Notes: a model not told the origin generated them from the letters alone. 64,000 bases of DNA from Malachius bipustulatus (GCA_910589415.1 OU342633.1:6734858-6798857); one strand, 5' to 3'. Shown: positions 33,647 to 45,889, counted from the first letter of the stretch. Numbers and translations are program-made.

Positions 33647-35777
33647 AAAATCAGAAGAAAAAAATTCACGGATATGAATAGAAAATATTTGAGAAGAATT
33701 ATTAAGAGGGACGTTAGGAATAGATACGACCAAAGTATTTTAGAAGGTCGAAGTAGTTCTTCTACAGCAGCAGCAGTAGAAAATGATACAGGGTCGAAAA
33801 GTCTAAGGTCGAAAACCTCTACAGTGACTTCTCAGCCTGTAAACTGTACACAAACCACTGATGAGGAAGTAATTCAAGAAATAGAGATGGATCGATCTTA
33901 TCAGATCCCTCCAATGTTAATGCCTACAAACTCCCAGCAGACCATAAATACCATTTTATTGACATCGGCTCTTCCATGTTCTGATTTTTCACAAATTGTC
34001 AAGAGTAACAATAATTATTCATTGAGCGATGAACTTCGAAATTGGGCTATTCATAGTAACGTTTCTCACAATAATTTTGACGCATTACTGTCAATATTAA
34101 GAAAACCTCGAAATACAAAAGAATTTGAAAATCTTCCTTCTGATTGTCGAACAATTTTAAAAGTTAGAGAAGTAAAACTTAATAATGATATAAGAAAAAC
34201 TGAGTCAGGTTATTTTTTTTATTTTGGAATTGCTGCAGGTGTGTCGTATATTATTAAGAAAAATAAATGTGAGATTGAAGATACATTGCTGTTGGATGTA
34301 AATATTGACGGTGTTCCTCTGGCAAAAAGCTCCGGTAGTCAGTTTTGGCCAATATTGGGTTATATATCACAGGGGATGTCTAGGATAACTGAACCATTTG
34401 TAATAGGTGTTTGGCATGGATATCATAAACCAAAAAATGTTAAAGAATTGCTGGACGATTTCATAACAGAACTCCAAGAGTTGAAAGCCAATAATGGTTT
34501 TTCATTCAAGGGAAGGAAAATAAGTATCGAACTTTCAAAATTTATATGTGATGCCCCTGCCAAATGTTTTGTGTTATGCATCAAAAGTTTCAACTCTACA
34601 TTTGGATGTACAAAATGTACTACTGAAGGAGACTTCCGAAATAATAGAGTTTGTTACAACGATCTTACTACCGATAAAAGAACAAATGAACTTTTTCGTG
34701 CAGGTCGATACGGTTCTGACTACCACACTGGAATAACTCCCCTGATTGATTTATTAGACTTTGATTTAGTGGACGGGTTTCCTCTAGATTACATGCACCT
34801 AGTATGTTTGGGAGTTATGAAACGTTTAATGCAGTTTTGGTGCAAGGGGAATCAATCAATTCGTATGAATTCTACTGATATCACTGAAACAAATGACAGT
34901 TTGCTAAAAATTAGAAAACATATTAGCAGAAATGACTTTTCTCGACTACCTAGAACCCTTGATGATATAGATCGATGGAAAGCAACTGAATTTCGCCAAT
35001 TGCTACTATACACTGGACCGGTAATACTTTACAATCGATTGAAGCCATCTCAGTATTCGCATTTTCTTACTTTACATTGTGCAATGAGAATTTTGACATC
35101 GGCAAAGTTATGCCAACAACATCTCAACTTCGCAAATGATCTACTTTTATATTTTGTGAAGAATTTCGCCAAAGTGTATGGCAGTGAGTATGTGACCCAT
35201 AATGTCCATAACTTGATTCATTTATGCGATGATGTTTCAAAATTTGGTATGGTGGACAATTTTTCGGCTTTTAAATTTGAAAATTATATGTCAGAAATAA
35301 AAAAAAATGTTGAAAGCTTCAAACAAACCCCTGCAGCAATTTGTTAATAGAATAAATGAAAGACGTGATAACAAAATTCATGCTTTATTAGAGTCTGAGG
35401 ATAATTCCAAGTTGCTTAAGCAGTTTTGTACCTATGTAGAGCCTCTATTGAATAACGAGCATGTAGCTTCTTACAAAGAAATTATAATCGGTCACTTAAA
35501 ATTTGGTACCGATTTTAAGAATAATCATGCAATTACAAATGACGGGTCAGTAGTTAAAATTATTAATATAATTCAAACCGTAAGGTGCGGTAAAATTTTC
35601 ATGATTATTAAAAAATATAATTCATTTAAGTCATCTTTCCACACACCCTGTTCCTCAAAGATATTTAATTGTGGTAAAGCTTACAACTTACTCGATCAAA
35701 GTGAGGTCTTGCCTATTGAGAGAATATCGACCAAATGTATAAAATATAAAAACTATATAATATCTTTAATACAATGA
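33647..35777 (+). pseudogene. transposase-like protein (CACTA/Transposase_21-like family, tentative), one frameshift
   Basis: The exon opens after a TTGCAG acceptor at 33646. The frame to 35347 (567 codons) and the frame from 35307 to 35777 join across an A9 run at 35299-35307, giving about 705 residues. Conserved blocks: NIDGVPLAKSSGSQFWPILG (acidic residue in the first strand), FICDAPAKCFVL, FGCTKCTTEGDF (Cys pair), FPLDYMHLVCLGVMKRLM (DxxH block), WKATEFRQLLLYTGPVIL and YVTHNVHNLIHL. These define a widespread metazoan transposase family which I relate, with moderate confidence, to CACTA-like enzymes. An N-terminal 100 residues are basic and Ser/Thr-rich. A start codon would come from the exon at 27499. 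The homopolymer break may be real or a sequencing error. Confidence 0.7.
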
Positions 35778-36019
35778 TGCGCTAATTAACAAAACACTTT
35801 ATTTTTGATCACAGAAAAACCAATATAATGCTACTGGCATATAATGTCTTTCATTATACTCATATTATGATTACACACGCCTATGGCTCGTATCTTAATC
35901 ATCATAGGTACTCTTGCATTAATAGCCTTCATTATTATAAGCTTTTACATGGAATAATCATGAAACTTAATAAAAAATTGTATTTTTGGTTTGTCATTAT
36001 CATTTTTATATCTTACTTC

Positions 36020-36070
36020 GTCAAAGAGAGATTTCTACCTATCGAGAGAATATTGACAAAATCTATTTAG
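36020..36070 (+). repeat. duplicate of the transposase C-terminus
   Basis: Codons for (R)FLPIERILTKSI followed by TAG repeat, at about 70 per cent identity, the end of the transposase ORF (VLPIERISTKCI at 35707-35745). The two are about 325 bp apart. It may be a remnant of a local tandem duplication of the gene end. Confidence 0.45.
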
Positions 36071-37462
36071 TAATACGTATCAAAATTGTAAAATTATCTG
36101 CTAATAAAGGAAGTAGGTACATACATAACAGACATAAAATAATAGGTATAATATAATAGATATAATAATAGATATAATCATGATAAACCTTCTTGCGCAG
36201 CAGTCGCATAAATATTAAATATTGCATTTTTGTGCATTCATTAAATTATTCATACTTGTGTATTTTTCGTTAAAAATACACCAATAATATAATACTATAG
36301 AATAACTAACGGTAGGTATCTTAATAAGATTACAAGAAAAATAGTCTAATCTCGAGTCTCAAACCTCGCAAGCTAGTGCCACTTGCTATGAATAATAATA
36401 CAAAAAAAAACACAAAAAGAAATTCTCCCTAATAATCCAGAAAGGAAAATGCTATAATAGATACAATAAAAGCATTTTGAAGGAATCCCTTGCTGATGAT
36501 TCCAGGTTTGAAAATCAGAATAGATAAAAACTGCGTACCACACAAAATTTTCCACGAAGCATTTTTGACGAAGCATTCGCATAGGTAGGTACCTATCTAT
36601 GTGCCCTGTGCATAATCCACTAACTTTTAGAAAAAAAAATCATTTCAGAAAATATATGCGGTTATAATATTTCGGCTGGATAATGAAGAATATGTCTCAG
36701 CAGCTCCAACCAGATGGATGGATGCTGAGAAGCGGTCATGTTTCTGGCCGAAAAATAAAAACCTGGAGCGCAAGGCCATAAACATGAGGATGACTCCCGA
36801 GAGCGACTGGCACTTTATACAAGATATAACAATAATTGGATATTACGGTATGTTAATTAAGTACCTATTGAAGAAATAGATAATTTATATTTTAGTATAA
36901 AAACCAGTTTATCTATCAGCAAAATAAAGATTGTCCAGTGTAAGTGGTAGTCAATTTTTTATACCGAATGATACGTAAAAAGAATATGGTAGTTATACAA
37001 AACACAAAAGTTGACCATAAATCTTTCTATCCCAAACTTTGTATCAATTTTTTAATAAGCATAAAATTATGGACTTTTTTTCAATTCAACCGACCTTGTA
37101 TCTCTTACCGTTTCCAAGATCACCATTATACTGCCACTTATTCTGGACACACTGTATAAACACATGCCTTGAATTTTTAATTTCTGTTTATTGGGCTCTA
37201 AAATTAAAATTCAAGATCTAAGGAAGGTTCAATAAAAATTATAAAAATAAATACATACCTATAATATGTATACCTAAACGTATAAATAATTATAAAAATG
37301 GTCCGTTTGATAATTCTTTGTAATACATAATAAATCTTAACAACTGGAAGAGTATACTAATAATAAATACCCGTCAAAGTGTTGAAAGCTGAAAAATTTA
37401 GTTATTTAAGTAATTAAAAGTTGTCGTAAGTATACTTTTCCCAGTAACTTATATCGAATGAC

Positions 37463-37848
37463 AAGTTTCAAAGCGGGACATAGGCGAATAACATGGGAAC
37501 TCACATAAATATTTGTAGTTTGCTCACCACTTTTATATCTACAAAAACGGTAGGTAACGAAGTTTATCAAAAGATAATTATTTTCTGAGACTTTTTTTAT
37601 AATCGAAAATTAAACTATTTTTAATATTTAAAGTGTGAGAATAAGCTATGGACATGCGAATTTCTAATGCATGATTTCGTTACAAAAAATAGTCATGATT
37701 AAAAAGCTGTTTATTAGTGTTTGATATCAGCAGGCTTAGAAATTAATTATTTTTCGATAGGCCAGGTTCTTGTGGTAATGGTAATTACAAAAGTGCGGTG
37801 AGCAACAAACTGTTATGTTTTCCCATGTTATTCGCTTATGTCCCGATT
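37463..37848. mobile_element. MITE-like element, 60-bp inverted ends
   Basis: The ends contain GGGACATAGGCGAATAACAT and its inverted copy, followed by GTTTGCTCACC(A/G)C. It lies in an intron of the DUF4806-type gene. No coding capacity. Confidence 0.7.
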
Positions 37849-39910
37849 TTTTTTTAACTTTTTTGGTAATAAAGTAATAATAATTACAGTATACTGTAAC
37901 AGTTTTATACTGTTTTAAATGCCAGTTTCTCAGTTTATTATTATTTGCACTTAGACCCTTATTTATTTACACTATTCGATTTATGTATGACATAAGTTTT
38001 GATTTTATAGGAAATTTACGTGAAGCAATTGCTGCTGAAAAAAAAAAGTTAATAGCTCATCGGAATCTGAAGAAGGAGGAAAACGGAAGAGAAAAATGAA
38101 CAAAAAGTTCCGGGACGATTCTTTGTCCCCACCACCAACCTTAGGAAAGAGCACCATTTCAGGCTCGATTTCAGGTTTCTGTCCATTATATCGTTAAATG
38201 AACTATTTTGTAATTTTCATATTTTTATAGATAATGAAACACGTTCTTCGTCATCTCCAGAGTTCTCTCCAGAGTCACCTCCAGAACCACCCTCAAACCC
38301 ACCCTCAGAATCAAATTTTCTCGGAAGTGATGGCTCTTCGCTCGCAAATGCAGTACGAGAAAATTTGATTGTCAACGATGAGGTGGCGCTTGAAAATGAA
38401 TTTAATCTGCCTGAGAAAAATTTGCCCAAAACCCAGGATCTGCAAATTGGTAAGTACAACGTTAACCCATTGAGATAACAGGAAAATAATTCCTGTATAA
38501 TCAAATCAAATAATTTGTATTAATCCGAAAAGTACGTACCTACCATAAGTTATGAGATTATTTTTGTAAGATAAAAAAAATTAATTGCACAGAAAATTTA
38601 TGCACCTTCTAAAACTAATTTGATACATACTTAATTTGAGTTACGATGTGTAGCAAACAAGTAGAATAAGTTTACAAAAGTAAAGTAGCCATCATTGTTT
38701 GTGAAGGTATTAAAAAAAATTATCGGAAAAAGTTGTTTCTAAATAAAATAATGAAGTCTGATATGAATTTGTAGCGTTATTTGTATGCTACGCATACCAT
38801 CGTAACTTAAAATAAGTATCTGCCAAATAAGTTTTGAAGCATACACAGTTCTGCGCAATTGTTTTTTTTTTTTTAATCTTACTAATGAAGGAAATTCCTA
38901 TTTGGTGCGGGCTTCTCCGATATCACTGTATAAAGTTTAGAACAAAAAATCATAATTTCATTATGCGAGGTTTCTATTGAAATCACTCTGACAGTTCGAA
39001 TTTGTTTTTGAAATACAATCTTCTGACGTGTCAAATATTGTTATGACGTCATTGGTTTTTGGTTGCTGTCTCAATGACTCCATCATATCTTTTTTTTAAT
39101 ACTCGTAGCAACCCCCTACTTATGACACATCGTTGCCAAGGTCTAAGGAGAATATTTTTCGCTTAAATTTTAAAGTTTTTTTCGCGAAAAAGCATTTTTT
39201 TTAATAAGTTCATTCAATACCCTTAGAAAAAGTTATTCCTCAAAGTTTCACATGTACATTCTTGAATCCAAAAGTTTTATTTGTATGTATAAGAAACTTA
39301 CCTAAAAAAAGTTCGAAATTAAAAATTATTTATAAAATCAGGACTCCTAATTTTTTTTTTATTTTTTAAAAAATTGAAAATTAACCGGAAAATGTTTTCT
39401 CAAAAAACACCTTTGTAACTGTATTACAAGTTGAGGGCTGCCATCAAAAAATTAACACGATTTCGTCATTGGTCAAAAACCAATGGATGGCTTTTTTCAA
39501 AATTTTAGTTATAATTTATACCAATGTTATAGTTATAATTTATTATATACTTACCGATAATTATTATTAATTTCAGAAAAACCCGAGTGTGATGTGGCTA
39601 AACACCTAATCGACATAAAGAGTCAACTTTCTTACATGTCGCATCGACTGGATGCGATAGAAGAAAAATTAAATCTACGATCCAGGGAAGAAACAAACAT
39701 CTGCCTGCTCCCGACATTGCCCTTGAAAGAAATTGGCGAATTGGAAAATTTTGAAAAATTGCTTAATAGCAATGAGTTGGCCAGGAAGGAACTTGTAAGT
39801 AATCTAAAATAATGATTTAGTTTGGGTTTCATTTAGTTGCTTTCATGTAGGGATTTTTTTGTCATAGATACAGTTGTTAGTATAGCGAGTGGGGACCTAC
39901 TGGATTATTT

Positions 39911-40141
39911 ACGGTGTATGCGACGGACGATTATGGCTATGTCCCTTGATTTTAAGAACATTTTTGTTTTTGAAAAAGATACAAGCCCGTTATGAGGGAA
40001 AATTTTTAATTATATTCATAATGTAGAGAGTGTCCCAAAAATATGAAAAATATCAAAGTTATGTTTTTTTTTTAATGGCATCCTTATTCGTTATTGCATT
40101 TTTTTAAATCAAAGGACATAGCCATAATCGTCCGTCCCGTG
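39911..40141. mobile_element. short inverted-repeat element
   Basis: GACGGACGATTATGGCTATG at about 39923 is inverted near 40106-40134. Intronic, 230 bp, non-coding. Confidence 0.6.
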
Positions 40142-40363
40142 TAAATTCTGAATAACCTATACATAATATACCAAAGAAGGTAAAAAATAATTGGGTTTGT
40201 TTGGTCAAACTGGAATACGTAAAATTCCAATTAGACCAATCAACAAACTCGTCCTCCTTGTATAACTTCCTGCTAGGACAATTTGCAGAGTTCACAATAG
40301 GTTTTTGATTGACTAAGATTAGATTTATTACATAGTTTGAACTTTATTTTAATGATGTCAACA

Positions 40364-40861
40364 TACAGGTTGTAGAATTGGTTCACGCACCTTAGGGTAA
40401 AAACTTAGGATTGAATTATTGTATTCCCTGTACGTTTTAGAGCGAAATGTTAAATTATTAATTTGTTAAGATTGAAAAGCTGCTTCTGTTGATGCAGTTA
40501 CATTTTAATTGTGTTGAGCCATTTCAGAAAAAAAAATTGGGAAAACTTTTCAATTTGTAACGTCATCCTCATCATTGCCTTGACTTTAACAATTAAAAAG
40601 TTAACGTAAGTGACGAAAATTACTTAAACAACAAAATATAAACAATAAAAATGACGTCACAAATTGAAAACCTTTTCTCGTTTTTCTCTGAAATAGCTTA
40701 ACTGAATTAAAATGTAACTGCATCACAGCAGCAGTTTTTCAATCTTTTTTAATCAATCTATTTAACATTTCTCTCTAAAATATACAGGGAAGCCAATAAT
40801 TCAATCCCAAGTTTTTACAATTGAAATCCCTATGGTACGTAAACCAATTCTACATCCTGTA
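40364..40861. mobile_element. palindromic element with TACAGGTTG end
   Basis: The left terminus TACAGGTTGTAGAATTGGTT answers the right CCAATTCTACATCCTGTA. Arms of about 200 bp are diverged and share GAAAAGCTGCTTCTG, the GAGCCATTTCAG region and TGACGTCACAAATTG-like words. Intronic. Confidence 0.75.
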
Positions 40862-41579
40862 AGTATAGTTGCTGTGGCTAATAGGTAGCTACGCTTGTCT
40901 TGTCTTGTGGTAATAGGATGGCTATTATTTTTATGTACTTCTTTATAATTTGTTTGGGTTAATTTATTTATGGCCTTAAATTTTTCTACCCGCTGTAAGA
41001 CAATAGGAGGTATAATAATATTATAAGCTTGTGAAATTTGTATCACCGAGCAGTGATCATTAACAATACCTACTACTTAAACAATACATATTCATAAATT
41101 ATGTTATCTAAATGTGCCTTCTATTTATCAAGACAGGATATTTTTTCCACATAAGAAAATAGGTTAATAAGAAAAGATTTATTGAATGTATGACATGTTG
41201 TTAATGAAGATTTTTTTCTCAAAAATTAAAAACAAAAAGTTTACCGTATGATGAACTCAATCCGAAAACACTTTAATTATTATGTAATTTTTTAATTTTG
41301 ATATGAAATTTGTTTTTAGCTGCAGTTTCTGAAATTTACTGGGGGAGCCAGAGCCAAAGAGTGCACGTATAGATGCCTCGAAAAAGTTTTTACTAATTAC
41401 TTAGGGCAATATTGTTCATGGACTGGGAAGAAGGGCAATTTCAAATTAAGCCACTTGAACATTATGAAGATTATAAATAGTAAGTATAATTTTTTATATA
41501 GCTACTTACAGATACAATGAATTTATTTTAATTGTGATCATGGAATTTTACATGCAAAATAGTAGGTAACCCATGTATA

Positions 41580-42351
41580 TACAGTGTGGTGATAAAGTTT
41601 GGAACAATATTCATAACTTTGTTATTTAGCGTTTTTTTTTCAAAATCCCGGAACAGGTCGATTTTATTTGTAAAAAAGGCACTTATCAACATGAAAATAA
41701 TTTTTTTATCAAATCACATTTTTGAGCTGCGACGTCATCATATTTTTTTTTTAATTGCAGCCCCCATGTTTTTTCTCAAATGGATTCTCCTCTTTTTCCT
41801 GAATAGAACGATGCCTCATATTAGGGCTTTATTACTGTTCACTGACAAGATACAGGGTGTTTAAAGTTTGTGGTGATAAAGTTCCGCACAATATTCATAA
41901 CTTTGTTATTTACCATTTTTTTTCAACATCCCGAAACAGGTCGATTTTATTTGTAAAAAAGGCACTTATCAACATAAAAATAATTTTTCTATCAAATCAC
42001 ATATTGGTAAATATTGGTAAATAAAAGTTATGAATATTGTGTGGAACTTTATCACCACAAACTTTAAACACCCTGTATCTTGTCAGCGAACAGTAATAAA
42101 GCCCTAGTATGAGGTATCGTTGTATTCAGGAAGAAGAGGAGATTCCATTTTTGAGATAAAAAAGGGGGTTGCAATTAAAAAAAAAATATGATGACGTCAC
42201 AGCTCAAAAATGTGATTTGATAAAAAAAATTATTTTCATGTTGATAAGTGCCTTTTTTACAAATAAAATCGACCTGTTTCGGGATTTTGAAAAAAAAATG
42301 ATAAATAACAAAGTTATGAATGTTGTTCCAAACTTTATCACCACCTTGTAT
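41580..42351. mobile_element. nested palindrome, two generations of inverted copies
   Basis: The outer arms start GTGGTGATAAAGTTTGGAAC and end GTTCCAAACTTTATCACCAC. A second, inner pair starts at 41870 with GTGGTGATAAAGTTCCGCAC and ends near 42060. All four segments share GGTCGATTTTATTTGTAAAA or its surroundings. The arrangement suggests that one palindromic element inserted into, or templated, another copy of itself. Intronic, between exons 5 and 6 of the DUF4806-type gene. Confidence 0.8.
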
Positions 42352-43677
42352 ATATTTTTAGAAAATTTTGACTTGTGGTCGTAAAGCATACTCTTGGTCA
42401 TGTATCACAAGTTCACAAGTAGGGAGTGCTATTAAAAAAAAAAAACTATGATTAGTACCTGCGTTATTGACCGAACACCAAATCATCAATATCCAATGTG
42501 CCCATAAGATTCCAACAAAAAATTTATCCTCTTTTGCGTTTTATCCCATTTTCCCATTTTACACAAAACTTTTTTTTGCGAAAACAGATTATTTTTATTT
42601 CTATTAACTGCCCCCCCCCCTACCCTCCAAATCTTGTTAACTAGTGACTACACAACCTTACAACTATGTCAAATTTGTCTTCTACATTAATTATTATTAT
42701 TTCCTCTATTTCGCCTTTTTTTGATCTTCAGTTCCTGAACTATCTCTCATCAATTATTCATTTCTTTTCATTTATCAATTTATTATGACATAATTGTGTT
42801 ATCTGATGGTGTTATGTAATTTATAAAGCAAATTAATTTTGAAAAATTATTGTAACTACTTCTTTTATTAATTATTGCTATAAATGAATTTGATTTCATA
42901 TTTTTAATTAGGTACTGTATATGATTTTCAGATGCGGTGAAGGGAAATTTCCCAGAAATTAAGGACCAAGAATGGGAAAGGGACGTTATGGCGTGGTTTC
43001 AGCATGCGTCAACGCGATATAAACGCAGCGGCCACAACAATATTGGGTCCTCATAAAAAATATATTAAAAATCATTAATTTTAATGTTAATTGATTTATT
43101 TTCATTATATTCATTCTTCATACTTCATTTTTCTTATGTTAGATGTAACAATAAATACCTACTTTTAATGTAAAACAATTGAATATTGAATAAAAAGATC
43201 ATGTTAAAGTATATTTCTTGTCATATTTTATGCCATAATTTACTAACTCCCTACTCAATACTTATTTTAAAAGCCTGTAGTTTACTTTTTCTGATGGTTT
43301 TCTAGAAAGACTGATTGTGAAAAGTAAAACACTCAAATGCTTATTAATGAGAAATTAATAATTATACAGGCTACCTGCTTTCCATGAGTTTTATGGCTTT
43401 GAAAAGTGAGTAAAATGCAATTAGTTTCAAAATTGTGATTTCATTAGCTTTTTTTTTAATTTTATACTTACAAAATCCAAAAGATTACATTTATGGTAGA
43501 TACGTATGAGACTGTGAAGTCGTTTTTAAAACTCTGTAATAACTTCAAAACAACTGTAATAAAATAAATTTAGGGTCTGCATATACAATAAATTTGTTTG
43601 AAAACATTATATTAACACTTAGTAGAGATGCAATAATTACTGAAACATAATTAACTGGATGTATTATTGATTATCTA

Positions 43678-44224
43678 TACAGGATGTTAAAAGAAGATCG
43701 AATATTTGCAGGGGGTATAGTATGTACCAAAATAAGTACATAAAAAAATCTTAATAAACATGAGTCCGAAAACTTATGTTTTATATTTTTTTATATTTGG
43801 GGTCTTTATACACAATTTTTTTTTTTATTACTTGCAAACAAACGATTGAAACCCATTTGATACGGCAATAAAAAACATAAGGCGATAAAAGAGTAAAAGT
43901 AATTGTTAACAAAGTTTTTTTTTGTAGTTTTTATTTTATTTTCCAAAAACTTAATGTTCTTATCGTTGTCTGCAATTAACATTAAATTATAAGAAATTAG
44001 AAAAAAACTCAAAAAATAATAATTCACTTTTGTTTATAAGTTTCTATCGTTTGTTTGACATAATAAAAAATTACGTGTGGTGTGTAGGTACCCAAAATCT
44101 TTAAAAAATCCTTCATATCTCCGAAACCGTAAATTTTCTGACCCATGATTTAGATTTTTTCACTTATTTTGGTCCATACTATACCCTCGTCTCCAAATAT
44201 TCGATTCTTTTCTTTTAACCTGTA
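43678..44224. mobile_element. MITE-like element with TACAGGATG end
   Basis: The left end TACAGGATGTTAAAAGAAGA and the inverted right end (CTTTTCTTTTAACCTGTA) extend about 65 bp inward, through GTATAGTATG(T/G)ACCAAAATA. The errantivirus at 44257 inserted 33 bp beyond its right end. Confidence 0.75.
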
Positions 44225-44866
44225 TGTATACCAACTTTTCGCATGGTGCAGTGAAGCTACTGTTAAGTGTACGGTTCGTGATAGTGAATATGCACCACCT
44301 TAACTCTTTTATAGTGATTATTGTTGACTATTCACATCGCTATTATAGACAATTTATTCATCTTTATAATCATGTACTTGTGTACTTGTGTCTTAATCAT
44401 GTGTACCTAGTTACGATATTCTATTCCAATTAATTGCTATTATTATAAGTATTATTTTGCATGAAATTATTTTAAGTATAATAAGTAACTTTAACTACCT
44501 TTTGCTAATCTATGTGTAAGTATTTGATATGCTTATTAATTTACTTATTCCCATATGGATTTCTACCAAATTACTTAAATATGTTTATTCTCCTAAAAGG
44601 CATAACATTATTTTATTATAATATATTATTTTGAAATACCTAATCCAACACTGCTATTTTAAGAACAGTCATCGTTTCGTAGTCTGGAACTTGTAATGCC
44701 TATTAGCGTTTAACTTCAACCCAGGCACGAACTTTACCTAATTTATTATTCTCTAGGATTATTAAGAAATATTAAGAAAATGTTCCCAATATTCATTTGT
44801 ATTGAATTTCGAGCACACACGTGTGTTTTACAGAAAAAGTCACGATTCCAATCATAAAAAAATTAG

Positions 44867-45484
44867 ACAAAAGATGAATGACATGTTGTCAGACAACATG
44901 CCATCCATTAATGTTGTGCTGTGAGCAGAGGCGGAAATTGTAGACACGTGTTTCGTCCTGTTTGGGACTCTTCAGTACAATGTATCTACCAACACACAGC
45001 ACAGTTTAGATCACGGATCCCGTGAGCAGAATGCAATGAAATAAAAATAAAAATAAAATAAAAGGCACGGTGGGTTCGGCTTGCGCCATAGGATACACCC
45101 CAGACAGCCATAATGCATGCCAAAAATGAGTGCAGTGCCTCCCGGTGTGCATGAAGTAGGCAAAGCCCCTACTAGGCGTTGCTAGACAAAAGATGAATGA
45201 CATGTTGTCAGACAACATGCCATCAATTAATGTTGTGCTGTGAGCAGAGGCGGAAACGTGTCTACAATTTCCGCCTCTGCTCACAGCACAACATTAATGG
45301 ATGGCATGTTGTCTGACAACATGTCATTCATCTTTTGTCTAGCAACGCCTAGTAGGGGCTTTGCCTACTTCATGCACACCGGGAGGCACTGCACTCATTT
45401 TTGGCATGCATTATGGCTGTCTGGGGTGTATCCTATGGCGCAAGCCGAACCCACCGTGCCTTTTATTTTATTTTTATTTTTATT
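44867..45484 (-). mobile_element. retrozyme-like hammerhead-bearing retroelement, inverted composite
   Basis: Flanked by a 15-bp target duplication (44852-44866 and 45485-45499, both reading TCATAAAAAAATTAG). On the minus strand a unit of about 320 bp runs from a cleavage site, through GCCTCTGCTCACAGCACAAC and a (TTTTA)n tract, to a hammerhead ribozyme, and is then followed head-to-tail by the start of another unit. A third partial copy is in the opposite orientation (45257-45484), so 45035-45484 is a palindrome. Tandem units of this size with a ribozyme at the junction match metazoan retrozymes and the SMalpha type of element. Mobilisation by Penelope-like enzymes is known for such elements and is inferred here. 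The short ORFs within are artefacts. Confidence 0.75.
44915..45003 (-). ncRNA. type I hammerhead ribozyme
   Basis: Minus strand, 5' to 3': outer stem I strand TGTGCTGTG (45003-44995), inner stem I ATTGTA (44981-44976), core CTGAAGA, stem II GTCC-CAAACA-GGAC, GAAA, a very short stem III made of the self-complementary CACGTG, then TGTC with GUC as cleavage triplet (44945-44943). Next come inner stem I TACAAT (44942-44937) and outer stem I CACAGCACA (44923-44915). Both stem I helices are perfectly complementary and an internal loop separates them. The minimal stem III is typical of metazoan hammerheads that act as dimers. All core nucleotides match the consensus (CUGANGA...GAAA...NUH). Confidence 0.85.
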
Positions 45485-45889
45485 TCATAAAAAAATTAGT
45501 TACGATACACTGGACTAATTTCTTAAATATTAATCTATGTGACAATCGAATCGAATGTAAAGTTAAGAAACAGCACACATGTGTGGTCGTTCCCGTGGGA
45601 ACGCCAAGAACTGTTTTATAATAATTCTGACCACTCCCCAACTGATTAATAAATTAATTGCCTACGTCATGAAACTAAAGCTCACAAGGGAGTTGTTCAG
45701 GATTTTTACAATCAGTTACCAAGTTGACTTCGTTCTGTTAACAAGGTCTTCGGGTTCTCCGTCGGTTATTATTATATAGATAGGTCTATGTGTAAACCGA
45801 TGTAAATAAAAGTTTTGCATTGTATTAATAGGTGTTTTAAAAATAAATCTTTTTTTTTAAACTTATTTTGAGTTTGCGAAACCTAAAAG

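Larger units (their letters stand above)
36649..43056 (+). pseudogene. DUF4806-type gene, six exons, one homopolymer frameshift
   Basis: Exons with GT-AG borders and matching phases: 36649-36847, 38011-38174, 38231-38449, 39577-39794, 41320-41479 and 42932-43056 (TAA 43054-43056). Exon 1 encodes a VSAAPTRWM...FWP block, the N-terminal WP signature common to DUF4806 proteins. Exons 2-3 encode an acidic Ser-Pro-rich linker with a KRKRK basic patch (a likely nuclear signal). Exon 4 has an amphipathic helix (QLSYMSHRLDAIEEKL). Exons 5-6 encode the DUF4806-like C-terminal domain (FTGGARAKECTYRCLEKVF, WERDVMAWFQHA). Exon 2 is broken at an A10 run (38038-38047); A11 would keep the frame. A start codon is lacking and would come from 27499. 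Probable DNA-binding accessory protein; function not established. Confidence 0.7.
44261..45888 (+). repeat. 5' LTR, interrupted by a 618-bp insertion
   Basis: Starts TGTTAAGTGTACGG and ends GCGAAACCTAAAA. Without the insertion (44867-45484) and its 15-bp duplication it is 995 bp, the same as the 3' LTR. A TATTATTATATAG box near 45766 and an AATAAA at about 45804 are the likely promoter and polyadenylation elements. Confidence 0.95.

Noticed and set aside
27000..43700. CACTA-type terminal inverted repeats around the transposase/DUF4806 unit
   Set aside because: I searched both flanks by eye for CACT... ends that match each other and found none, so element borders are not annotated.
45006..45518. 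Two near-identical 92-codon ORFs on opposite strands
   Set aside because: They are mirror readings of the inverted retrozyme-like units.
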